Source: Chara braunii
Lineage: Eukaryota > Streptophyta > Charophyceae > Charales > Characeae
NCBI GenBank assembly: GCA_003427395.1
Contig: BFEA01000189.1
Span: forward strand, 2,204,703 to 2,235,643
DNA: 30,941 nt
Direction: 5' to 3'
This document shows, piece after piece, positions 9,801-17,619 of the stretch; position 1 is the first letter of the stretch; every line of letters begins with the position of its first letter. Below the pieces are notes generated by a model that worked only from the letters and a program-made list of their open reading frames with translations, was not told where the DNA came from and made no database searches. Made by a program: the position numbers and the translations under genes.

Positions 9801-10113
9801 TCCGAGGAGCCCGAGGTGCCCGACAAGCGAGAACATGTTACCAGCGCAGCGCAACCGCAGCACAGGCGTTGAGGCGCACAGATCCTATCAGGGCCCGATT
9901 GAAGTGCAGCGATCGACTCCGATACCAATAGGTCCAGCGGTCGACGACACGATAAGGGGTGAGGTTCCTCCCGCGGGATCCTATCTGACCTGGCAGTCAG
10001 GACGTGACTCGAATGGCGGACCTGGCAACGACAAATTCGCGATGAAGCCGCCCGCCAACGTTCGCAAATCTCACGGCACATGCGAAGATGCTCCGCGTCC
10101 TTGGCGAGGTTGA
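6898..10113 (+). CDS. Hsp70-like nucleotide-binding domain fused to triosephosphate-isomerase-like domain (likely double pseudoenzyme)
   Basis: A 1071-codon uninterrupted frame; in-frame TAA at 6871 precedes the ATG. Residues 5-400 follow the Hsp70/actin-fold ATPase: GIDFGASN (phosphate 1), VFFEVKRAIG with the Lys of Hsp70 Lys71, AVIAVPGHFTAPQ, HELQAAARAF, LFDLGDSHLDIA (phosphate 2), GRSCKIPSV (adenosine region) and IARGAAMMW. There is no Hsp70 substrate-binding or lid domain. Residues 400-555 are a Gly/Gln/Ser/Tyr-rich linker and 556-632 an unassigned, probably helical part. Residues 635-935 follow triosephosphate isomerase: ECWDSES (strand 1), FVVAPHLLYL, LCAQNFKVPAG, VIAGKRHRRVF, KVIACI, AYEPVW, STRIVYAGP and DGLLLQGAS. 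An acidic low-complexity insert occupies 716-765. The tail (936-1071) is polar and disordered. Catalytic Lys and His positions of TIM and the Hsp70 phosphate-2 glycines are replaced. Activity is doubtful; location and partners are unknown. Domain identity is strong, function inferred. Confidence 0.85.
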   Translation: MEDDLCIGIDFGASNLRAAVYIQKAGECFPIPNDFLRTWTPSVVACGEDDCLVGEYAKSHNRDQQAGGMEVFFEVKRAIGGTSADAFGEKDGKPKGLPFKKTMSGFRANIPKMMKSVSVEDLLSLLLARIKRDAESFLSRPVKRDVKRAVIAVPGHFTAPQANAISSAAKRAGLDIRLVHELQAAARAFCFDNRGRSTAAHTGIVMLFDLGDSHLDIARADIQASRVVAFSHVIRDKATGGRVFDEIIRSRMYDSRPRGSAEVSSAPSRWRVKRDCVEVKEKVCSDKLSSKDEAYLPARVTPLDHGGQEVPTPRSSDFYSLIDSAVKGWKKGLDTPLSKIRSPQGPAIMILLALGRSCKIPSVRTMLDKFGSKFNCPVKYLGDDTIARGAAMMWDEALVPAGAMAMAEERSLGSTSGRDQSVPLLGRQPETSHDPSGDLCGCWTQLNGGASSGHPPYPPGGISYSMTASSVPEGHAYGPGGSYVTGYGGGTQYRAPVNANRQQWSQGGGGASSQGQQFSGSTGGIGPAEISNSGYNAYPAAATAANGQQLSCQSTHYEALLLLSNWSTMRFYLEAMKTVFGEDVIYSLHDGTPAGQRIFQMEKKTTTKFSVDDYEQAKEDFKRLLWEGDLGKSRRPFLLVECWDSESGFESLSNLEKGMTCFRGAFDAGLCEFVVAPHLLYLSEAIDVMKAAERSSQTVSKFRLCAQNFKVPAGESSGSENAATRTVSGKKDRASCSAVVQNQASAAKEEAVEEKDGDEQHLHTNWLTGNGFEYVIAGKRHRRVFESAEEVGGMVRDALLKDLKVIACIVDTNGLQDCREQLQGIRDKVDSEESWQNIVIAYEPVWPQEWLSRQQQFSPLSRMQLMVSFIRHWLATEVSLLTAHSTRIVYAGPLVKDIDVQSLETVQFLDGLLLQGASVAHLSQTTNLVDWIKRRVSSTSAGPRLPMQRRSGQSTGHEYPIPRSGVDAPRSPRCPTSENMLPAQRNRSTGVEAHRSYQGPIEVQRSTPIPIGPAVDDTIRGEVPPAGSYLTWQSGRDSNGGPGNDKFAMKPPANVRKSHGTCEDAPRPWRG

Positions 10114-11062
10114 ACACGAAGGACCTCGCCGTCCTAGTCTCGCTAGGATCGTACGAGGAGAGGTGGATGATAGGCTCCGATCCTATAGGCGAGCATTTCG
10201 GTGTTTTTTTTTTCTTGTCGTATATCGTGCTGGCGATGGCAGTGGTTAGGGGAGGGCGTTCGTTCCACCAGGCGGCTCGCAAAGGATCTCGGACGAGAGA
10301 CAAGAGATAAGCGAGATGTCGCGACGAGCTAGCTTGCCGTGAGGATAGTAGATCAGAGCGACAGTTGGTGGTACAAATTATGTTAACCATCCTCCTACTC
10401 GGAGACGAAGGCGGAAGAATTGAAGACATGAAGGGGTAATAAATGGTAGTCAGGTGTATCAGCGCTGCTCTCATACCCGACCTCTTACCCAAGTCAAATC
10501 ATACTTTTATTGTGCTGCTTGCGCGTGACCATGACGAGTCCAAGAGACGATATCATCCGTGTCTCTGTTTAGTAACATAATCGGCCGTGACGGGAACAAG
10601 CGACGCAACAGGGCAGCTTCGTCTCTGCACTACCGCTAGCATGCCGAAGTCCCGGCTAGAACTCGTATGCAATGGATCCGTTCTCTCTACACCGTGTCGG
10701 TCTGTTTTCTCTATCACGAGACGCGGGCCAGGGAATTGACCGATGTAATTCCACCTTGTAAAGGGCATAAGACCGGCCGATGTGCTTCTAGAATCGATCT
10801 GCCAGACATAGATACACTGTTTGCGACAATCGGTCCGGTGAAATTAGTGAATCAAAGCGATCTCCGTCTCGCCTCAGTTGTCGCAACTTGTCGGTGGATG
10901 TATCGTCCGACCAGAGGAGCGGTGGTAAACGGAGGGCTCAGCTTGACGAGCACGAAGGGAAGGAGGGAAGGAGGCAAGGAGGTATGGAGCGGAGGGGGCG
11001 GGGCTGGGGGGAGGGAGTGAGAGAAACACAGTCGAACGCATGAGCGAGCGAGCTAGACAGAA
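10114..11062. other. 3' flank of the fusion gene, intergenic
   Basis: AATAAA at 10438-10443, about 325 bases past the stop, is a candidate polyadenylation signal. A T run at 10204-10213 and short domain-free frames are otherwise all that is visible. From about 10940 the sequence becomes purine rich (GGAGG repeats), leading into the GA microsatellite. Confidence 0.4.
10438..10443 (+). terminator. Candidate poly(A) signal AATAAA
   Basis: The canonical hexamer sits in GGGGTAATAAATGG about 325 bases downstream of the fusion-gene stop codon. It is plausible for a 3' UTR of that length; no other support is visible. Confidence 0.3.
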
Positions 11063-11131
11063 GGGGCAGGTTGGGAATAAGCACCTTGCTGCCAAGTCCG
11101 GCGCGCGCGCGCGCGCGCTGAGGAGAGAGAG

Positions 11132-11194
<63 letters not shown>

Positions 11195-11223
11195 GGTTGG
11201 GAATAAGCCCCTTGCGGTCAAGT
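11063..11223. repeat. (GC)n-(GA)n microsatellite bounded by a 35-bp direct repeat
   Basis: A (GC)n run (11100-11119) and a (GA)n run (about 11121-11189) are flanked by two copies of a 35-bp block, 11063-11097 and 11189-11223. The blocks share GGTTGGGAATAAGC, CCTTGC and CAAGT, with four mismatches. The block ends look like a short duplicated unit surrounding the expanded repeat. Confidence 0.8.
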
Positions 11224-11680
11224 GAGCGTCACGAGGATGAGATCGTGGAGCTGGGGGTGAAGATGGAGATGGAGGGCAATGAGTATGATTGGGGATTCGC
11301 CCACAAGAGGTGTTTCATTTGAGGTTAGTTCCATCTCCTCCGAGCTGAACCAACTCACAGTTGTCAAATACCGTCTCTGAGTCCGGGTTACCAGAAAGAC
11401 TGAGAATGGGAAAGGAAGAGAAAGGAGCATCAACGAACCGTATGATTGGTTAATGTTTGCTCTTAGCGATTGAATCGAAGGTTCAGTCGTTGTCTCAAGT
11501 TAAGCGAGTTAGACCTCGTCCAGTTCGATCTCTTTCGCCAGCGGCTGGGAAGACTCAGACGTTTTTCCCTTTTTTTTTTAATTCTACTTGTTCCTGATGT
11601 TCTTCTTTCTCTTCCCCGTGCTGAATCGCTTCCACGCACACGGCTACAGATCTCTGTTTGATCCTCTGTAAACGTCAGTT
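11224..11680. other. Intergenic, no gene recognised
   Basis: Short frames without domains and a T-rich run near 11560-11580. Nothing further can be supported. Confidence 0.5.
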
Positions 11681-11798
11681 GCCGGAAGCCATGTTTTATG
11701 AACCACGCTTTCGGATCGACCGTTCAAGGAATAGAACCCGCGATCTCGGGCTAAACAGTCAGACTCTAAACCACCGCAACCGTGCCGTAAGCCATGTT
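11681..11798 (-). mobile_element. 88-bp tRNA-related insert with 15-bp target duplications
   Basis: GCCGGAAGCCATGTT (11681-11695) and GCCGTAAGCCATGTT (11784-11798) flank 88 bases. Read on the minus strand, the insert has a box-A-like TTGCGGTGGTTTAGAG and a box-B-like GGTTCTATTCC about 35 bases later, as in tRNA genes. The expected T-arm and acceptor pairings are poor, so this is not a working tRNA. A retroposed tRNA or a head-only SINE is the best reading. Confidence 0.5.
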
Positions 11799-12133
11799 GG
11801 ACGCCAGTTCAATACGGCCAACTCTCTCGCCCCTTCGTTTTCCAGGGGATACCTATATATAGCTGAACTACAGCCTGAGCACTCTGCAGTATAGTATCAG
11901 GTGAGGAAAGTCGGCATACTATTTATAAGCGAGAGGTTAGCAAGTGGCATTCAACTGTCAGGTGAGAATGGGAGATATCGCCCCTTTGACTCGTTTTGAT
12001 GAATCTATTTATTCCCTCCCACATGCTGCATAACTCGAAAGGGTGCCGACGAAGTCGTCACTATTTATGGATATGGGTAACTTACAGGCGGCAATGAATT
12101 GCCGTGCTCATCATTTGTTGACAGGGGTTCCTC
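11799..12133. other. Intergenic, no gene recognised
   Basis: No supported frame. CAGGTGAG occurs twice (near 11898 and 11960), resembling splice donors but without any coding context. Confidence 0.45.
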
Positions 12134-12297
12134 TGTAAATCTTTTTCTTTTGTTATCTTAATTAATTTTTAAAAGGGGGTAGCCCCTTACATTACTGTAT
12201 TCAAAGTGATCAGCTCAGGACTCGAACTCATTGAGCCTTCACCGTCATATATTGGTGCCAATCAGCCAGCAGGGCTGGGAAGGTATGTAAATCTTTT
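12134..12297 (-). mobile_element. tRNA-derived SINE-like element with target duplications
   Basis: TGTAAATCTTTT occurs at 12134-12145 and 12286-12297. The 140 bases between them read, on the minus strand, as a box-A match TGGCTGATTGG (12258-12268), a box-B match AGTTCGAGTCC (12218-12228), a short unique body with GGGGCTACCCCC, and an A-rich end (about 12146-12175). Internal Pol III promoter, A-rich 3' end and flanking duplications are the three hallmarks of a SINE. The head does not fold into a full tRNA cloverleaf. Confidence 0.65.
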
Positions 12298-12704
12298 CTT
12301 ATTCGCTGAATTGTACACCCTTCTGCCACACGATCCTTGTCTTCCTTTTTTTTGAGATCCTTGTTTAGGCCCTTGCTGTTGCTTCCCTACGTCCATCGGG
12401 GAAAGATGGACGATATTTTTATACAGTTTTCCTTTGACACACGGACGTGTCGGGGCTCAAGTTGTTTTTTTTTCGTTTCAACCCTCATCCCTAATGGTTT
12501 TGACAGTTGTCCGGACCTTGCGAAGTTCGATGGGGATAGTGTGCCAAAAAAAAAAAAAAAAAGAGAAAAAAGTAAATTGTCGGGGGGGTTCTGCGCAACG
12601 ACTCTACAATGACCCAACTGTGTCTCTCAGATCTGTTTGCTATACGTGTCGAAGGATTTTGTGTCGACAGGATACCTCACGTGCCTTTTGCTAAAAATTG
12701 TGCT
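12298..12704. other. Intergenic with A-rich tract
   Basis: An 18-base A run (12546-12563) followed by A-rich DNA could be a retroelement tail, but no element body is recognised upstream. Frames here are short and domain-free. Confidence 0.45.
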
Positions 12705-12966
12705 TTGATGTATCTGCTTGTGCGAGGTTGCTACAGACAAAAGTCGACCTGGAATATTAAACAAGGCATTTAAGCGGCTTAAAATCCTCTTTTTGATGTA
12801 TCTGCTTGTGCGAGGTTGGTACAGACAAAGTTCGATCTGCCATATTATTTAAGGGATATATGCGGCTCAAAATTGCTAAATGATGTGTCTGCTTGTGCGA
12901 GGTTGGTACAGACAAAATTCGACCAGTCATATTGATTACGGGATTTATGTGGACCTTGCGCGTCAA
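12705..12966. repeat. Tandem repeat, three ~88-bp units
   Basis: TGCTTGTGCGAGGTTG followed by TACAGACAAA recurs with its surroundings at 12707, 12795 and 12882 (periods 88 and 87). Each unit also carries a CATATT/AATATT block and a GCGGCTTAAAAT-like block. A trace of a fourth, degraded unit precedes the first. Confidence 0.85.
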
Positions 12967-13092
12967 TGATAAGCTGTTTTATTGTAATTTTGTGAGTCGT
13001 GCTGTATGAACTAGTCCAGACACCGATTTTCCCTTTCACAGTTAGACAGAGAATTCTGGGTTAGGCCCCGTCAGTATCAATAAGCAGAAACC

Positions 13093-13203
13093 CTACCGTC
13101 TTCACCCGAATAGAACGCCCAGTCATTATAGCTGTATATGGGGCAACTTTCAGTCCAAAAACAGCGATAATGACCTGGCGTACTATTCGGGTGAAGACGG
13201 TAG
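13093..13203. mobile_element. 111-bp inverted-repeat element (MITE-like)
   Basis: Arms 13093-13136 and 13160-13203 are inverted copies with only a few mismatches over 44 bases, starting CTACCGTCTTCACCCGAATAG, around a ~23-base centre. The size and long terminal inverted repeats fit a MITE or a stem-loop DNA-transposon remnant. Clear target duplications are not visible, so the family is left unassigned. Confidence 0.75.
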
Positions 13204-13940
13204 CAGCGGGTTAAGAGCAGGGTCGGTTCCACATGGCAAGATTACGAGATTGCCCTCGATGTTGCTGAAAAGTAGCAATATGCCCCTCCCGCCCTCACCG
13301 TTCCCCTCCCCACCCTCTGACGATAACGGAAGTTGTCAATCATATGAGTTCCAGCACTTCCGCTTGTACCAGTGCTTATAGCAGGGACTGGGCCCGAGTA
13401 AACGCGAACATGGAAATGAGTATAGAGTGCTGGCGCAGAGCAATTCTGTAATGTTAGTGACTCGGTGGCAAACAAGAGGCGTTTTATCCTAAGGACAAAG
13501 GGAGACAGAACGAAGAGTGAACCGTCAGATCAACGGCACCACTCTGGATGGGCCATCCAGAATCCTTCATGGTAAGACGGTAAGACCGCTATTAACGTGC
13601 CCCTTCTACTGTTTCTACGTCACTGTGGTGCTTGAGAAGGAATGCGTTGTTTATGTGGGGTGGCCGACCCCTGTTTCAAATGTGGAATGAATGCGTTGTT
13701 TTGTTAAAAACAAAAGATATCATAGCTCAGACAGAAAATAGCCTCTGTTTTTCCCCTTCCCCCTTCCCCCGCGCCCCCCTCCCCTTCCTTCTTGTAGATC
13801 TGTTTACATGGGCGGGTTTATTACTCCTTTGACCAGGTGAGTTAGGATCAAGGGGAAGCCATTTGGACAAACGAAAATTCAATTGGACAATCATCAAACC
13901 GAATTGGTCAGTTCGATTTTCCTATTTAGTACATGACCGG
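13204..13940. other. Intergenic, no gene recognised
   Basis: A C/T-rich tract lies at 13745-13800. GAATGCGTTGTTT occurs twice (about 13640 and 13687). No supported coding region. Confidence 0.45.
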
Positions 13941-14080
13941 AACCATTTTGGACAGCCGATATAGGTTGGGAGAAGTGATGAGCATTTTGGACATATCAGA
14001 TTAAGGTTGGGAGAAACTATGAGCATTTTTAACAAACTGGATATAGGTTGGGATAATTGATGACCATTTTGGACACAATG
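13941..14080. repeat. Tandem repeat, three 41-bp units
   Basis: AGGTTGGGA followed by GATGAGCATTTTGGACA-like text starts at 13961, 14002 and 14043, giving an exact 41-base period with moderate divergence. TTGGACA echoes continue upstream to about 13860, suggesting older, eroded units. Confidence 0.8.
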
Positions 14081-14346
14081 ATTTAACAGTCTGGACGCAT
14101 GACAGAGTTAGGCAGATTGATTTAACAAATTAGTATTACCAAAACCACATTTAGTTCAACAGTCAACCGATTTCAGATTCTGTGCACACCATAGGGACCA
14201 ACAAAGATATCTATTTAGTGAAGCGATTTTGCATGTTAGCCACATGCGTATGAATCACGGGCCTGCTGCTCCCGTAAACTGTCGACCTAGAACTTCGACC
14301 AACAAAGATTAGCTTTGCCGAAGTTTCGTGTCACCTCTCTAATCCA

Positions 14347-14941
14347 TCCTTGGCACATCCACCTAGGCGAGGCAGGTACAACCGCATTGACGATGTTCAG
14401 AGGCGAAAGATCATCGAGAGTGCATGCACGTGGGTTCTCTTGTGCAATCATCGAACCCATGGGCCTTGTCCAATCAGATCATCGAACCCACGGGCACGTG
14501 AACGCACAAGGCACGTGAACGCACAAGGCCCGTGAACAGCCATTTCGTCAAAAAAGACATATTATATTTTTTAAACGAAATTGAAATTGAGTTTTTGGGC
14601 CAAAATCCGGTCCAAATTTTTTGCTCCTGGGGATCCGGCATTCCCAGAACGCCGGACCCCCTAGATGTATCTGGTCTCTGCTTGAGGTCAGATACATCTA
14701 GGGGGTCCGGGGGGTCCGGCGTTCCAGGAACGCTGGACCCCCCGGAGCCAATAATTTGGACCGGATTTCGGCCCGAAAACTCAATTTCAATTTCGTTCAA
14801 AAAATATAATATGTCCGTTTTGGCGAAATTGCCGTTCGTGGGTCGATGCTCGGCGGAAGTAAATGCACGTTGATGGATGCACGCAGCACACGTGAGAGTG
14901 CATGCACGTGGGAAGCGGTACCTAGGTGGATGTGCGCAGGA
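14347..14941. mobile_element. 595-bp foldback element with long internal hairpin
   Basis: Termini 14347-14367 and 14921-14941 are inverted copies of TCCTTGGCACATCCACCTAGG with two mismatches. Inside, arms of about 130-140 bases (about 14540-14673 and 14689-14825) pair around a 15-base loop at 14674-14688; the arms carry GAAATTGAAATTGAGTTTT and CCGGACCCCCTAGATGTATC and their complements. Left of the inner arm, short tandem copies (ATCATCGAACCCA twice, CACGTGAACGCACAAGG twice) break the symmetry. Both strands read the same spurious peptide for this reason. It is a non-coding foldback transposon or large MITE. Confidence 0.85.
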
Positions 14942-15054
14942 CACACGTGAGCGACGCACAATTTTCTGTGGGGCCCATCAATTTATGCGCTCGTCAGTCT
15001 AAATCATTCGTTCCTTTGACGAAGGGCACAGTGGGTCTGTCCAAGTTTTTAGAA

Positions 15055-15415
15055 TACCTGTCCATATCGGTTCACAAGATGTCCTATTCTGAACTACCGG
15101 TCCAAGAAGCTTCTACAAGAATCTAAAACGCTCGGACTACATGGCGGATTCCAATCTACCGGTCCCAGAAGCTTCTACGAAATTCCAAATCCGTTCGCCG
15201 TTTCTCTAACTTTGATGTGTCCACCTAATTTGATAAAAAAAAACATCCAATTCCGATCTGCCGGTCCAAGAAGCTTCTTCAAAATTCCAAATCAGTTCGC
15301 CTTTGCTCTAACTTGGACGCATTCACCTAATTTGATTAAAAAAAAATCCAATACGGTATTGTTTTTGGCAAGAACCTGGTAGGGCCTGCCCATTTCGGTT
15401 CACGGTTTGTCTAAA
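15055..15415. repeat. Irregular tandem repeat around AGAAGCTTCT
   Basis: CCGGTCC(C/A)AGAAGCTTCT occurs at 15094, 15156 and 15258, each followed by AATTCCAAATC-like text in the later two; CACCTAATTTGAT plus an A run occurs twice. CCATTTCGGTTCAC and CCATATCGGTTCAC bracket the array (15390 and 15061). It may lie within the LTR that ends at 15721. Confidence 0.7.
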
Positions 15416-15722
15416 TAGCGGCAATATGCATCTAACTTACCTCGTCAAAGGAGTATCTAACGGCCACTGTTAAGCTGCCCTTCGTTCCTTTCATGTCACT
15501 CTGTTTCGTCAGAAGGACAAAGAGGGCTGCTTTGACTGCCCTCTGAACTTGAAGTGATTGACTACAGTTGCAACCGGTCAACGTCAGAGTCTGAAAAATG
15601 GCTTTTCAGAACTCACTGGTAGAGACCACATGAAATCGTGTCTCTTCCGCCATCTCCGCGGACTTCCTCATCTCTCCCTTATCCACAGCGACGGGACTGC
15701 TACCACAGTCGTCCCGTTACAC
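15416..15722 (+). repeat. Probable 3' part of an orphan LTR
   Basis: The stretch ends GTTACA one base before a canonical primer-binding site, the position expected for an LTR 3' end. The 5' limit is not determined. No matching second LTR is seen in the window. Confidence 0.4.
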
Positions 15723-15734
15723 TGGTATCAGAGC
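15723..15734 (+). other. Primer-binding site, initiator-Met tRNA type
   Basis: TGGTATCAGAGC is the well-known 12-base complement of the 3' end of plant initiator-methionine tRNA used by many Ty1/copia and some Ty3 elements. It directly follows an ACA terminus at 15719-15721. Confidence 0.7.
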
Positions 15735-16434
15735 GGGAATAATCCCCTCTCCCATCCACCCCATGCCACGAGTAGTGCGTCATCTTGAAAAGTGGGATTT
15801 TATGGTTTTCAAAGAGCTTAAATGGCAAAAAAAATGGAAAAGAGCAGTGAAAAACGACGATCGCGTCGGGGAGAAAAAGGTGACACGCGTTCGACCAAGG
15901 CCAAGGCACACAAAGCTCCGTGCCCGCAGCCCCCCAGCCCCACACCCGGATATATCCATGTCGAGGTCCAGGATGCATGTTGCTGCTAGGGTTTTAACAT
16001 GGGCAGTTGCTGCTCATGTGCATGTATGGCCAGTGCCCTAACAAAAGGATGAGCTAAGTACGATGCACGTTGGTGTTGAAGAGTGTCACGCTAGCTATTT
16101 TACATCCCCCCCCCCTCCCCCCCTCCCTTTTGTGGCTGCTACTGCTTGCGCACAAGGCTATCTGCAGTGCTACATGACAACTTACTAAAGGAATTGAAAA
16201 CCCGTTTGGCTAGGGGGCTGCACTACAGTGAAAATAGGGTGGCTGATCAAGATCTCATCCTACCCCAGATTTTTTTTTAACTGCAGATTTGACGTATATG
16301 ATCAAATGTAACTATTGCAGCAGTAGTTTGCCATCATCTTAAAAAACACCTCCCAAGCGGTGTTTGAAGGCCAAGATCCCTTGGATCCTGATGATTTTTC
16401 TGCTTTTGACCACCCAAGAGCCAAGTACCAAACT
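15735..16434. other. Remnant downstream of the orphan primer site, no gene
   Basis: A 92-codon frame (15763-16041) begins 29 bases after the primer site, where gag would be expected, but shows no gag motif. A C tract at 16108-16127 and unremarkable sequence follow. The element's polyprotein is absent. Confidence 0.4.
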
Positions 16435-17071
16435 TGTGACGCCCAACCTCATGCCCAGCGCGACTTCCTAATCGGAGTAGGATGTGGGCCTGGAAGTGCG
16501 AAAAGGGGTGTGCCAAGGATTTTTGGGAAAGTGGAGTCCCAGGTCAGAACTGAGATCTCCTGTGGCAGGGTTTTGCGGGGGCACGAGTGCAATTTGGCGG
16601 AGAGGGCGGACCGCCTCTGGTTACAAGGCCGATGGTATGTGCGGGTCGCTCAAGGCCGAGCGAGCCATTGGTTTCGGGGACGGTGGTTCGCGGGCGGGTT
16701 CCTTCGGGGTAGATGGGGTTCCGAAGAGTCAGGCCATCGGGAGTTGCCACGTGGCGCTGGTCGTCGCGCGTTCGGGTTAGGCCTCCGGAATTCTGGGGTT
16801 CTCTGACCACCGTGTCATCGGCAATTTCCGCACGGTGTGCTGGGCCAGTAGGGGGCTATGGCCGGCCACGGGATGACGCTGAGTTGGTGATACGGAAGGA
16901 GGCGGCGAAAGGGAGGGAAACGGGTGGTGATAACGACAAATCCGGGGTGGATGAAGTAGTAGGTATGGTCCAGAGAGGGGAAATCAGAGCACCAGGGGTC
17001 GCTAGTGGTGGCGCAGTGGAATTTCTGAGGGCACAATCGATTCTCGGTTAGGCAAGGGTACCTCTGTCGAA

Positions 17072-17282
17072 GGTCTTCGTTTATCGAAGGGGTAAAGTAA
17101 TCCGGGTCATATGATGAGATGGAATTCCAGGATCGCGTCATTGTGTCATTGCGGTGTTATGAGTTGCTTAAGGGCGGGTCTTCGTTTATCGAAGGGGTAA
17201 AGTAATCCGGGTCATATGATGAGTTGGAATTCCAGGATCGCGTCATTTGTGTCATTGCGGTGTTATGAGTTGCTTAAGGGCG
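17072..17282 (+). repeat. Near-identical 105-bp tandem duplication inside LTR A
   Basis: GGTCTTCGTTTATCGAAGGG starts at 17072 and again at 17177; the two copies differ by one substitution and one inserted T. The near identity shows a duplication far younger than the surrounding repeat. Confidence 0.95.
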
Positions 17283-17619
17283 GGTCCGTGGCAATCGCGA
17301 TCGCCGCGTGCGAGCATGTGCAGGCCACGCGACTTACGTCGGGCTTACGCGTGTTCGCGCGGGACACCTGCACCGTTGCGGACCCCGGGATGGCCCCGTC
17401 CATTAGACAGTGCGCCTGTGATCGACGGTCCCTTTGGGATTGACGAATTGACGCCCGGAGATACGTGTAAGTGCGCAACTCGGATCGCGTTTTACACGTG
17501 TCCTCGCGCGGCGATTCGTTGTGTAAGATTTTTGCCTCAGGGACGAGGACGCGGGGCTTTCGGTCAAACTCGTGGTAGTTTGTACGTGGGAAGAATTTTT
17601 GTTCGCGCCAGGCCGGCAC

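Noticed and set aside
10874-11225. Ser/Leu- and Arg/Glu-repeat proteins on both strands
   Set aside because: They are translations of the GA/CT microsatellite.
11696-11783. Functional tRNA gene on the minus strand
   Set aside because: Box-like motifs are present but acceptor and T-arm pairing fail.
12705-12966. CRISPR array
   Set aside because: Units are contiguous drifting tandem copies without distinct spacers, and the window is clearly eukaryotic.
14474-14959. 161- and 113-codon frames on opposite strands with matching peptides
   Set aside because: The match is caused by the foldback palindrome; no independent coding evidence.
15520-15543. AGAGGGC/GCCCTCT small hairpin
   Set aside because: A seven-base stem with a ten-base loop is expected by chance; no T run or other terminator feature.
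16360-16806. 148-codon plus-strand frame
   Set aside because: Starts before LTR A and runs into it; no domain, Gly/Arg-rich from GC content.
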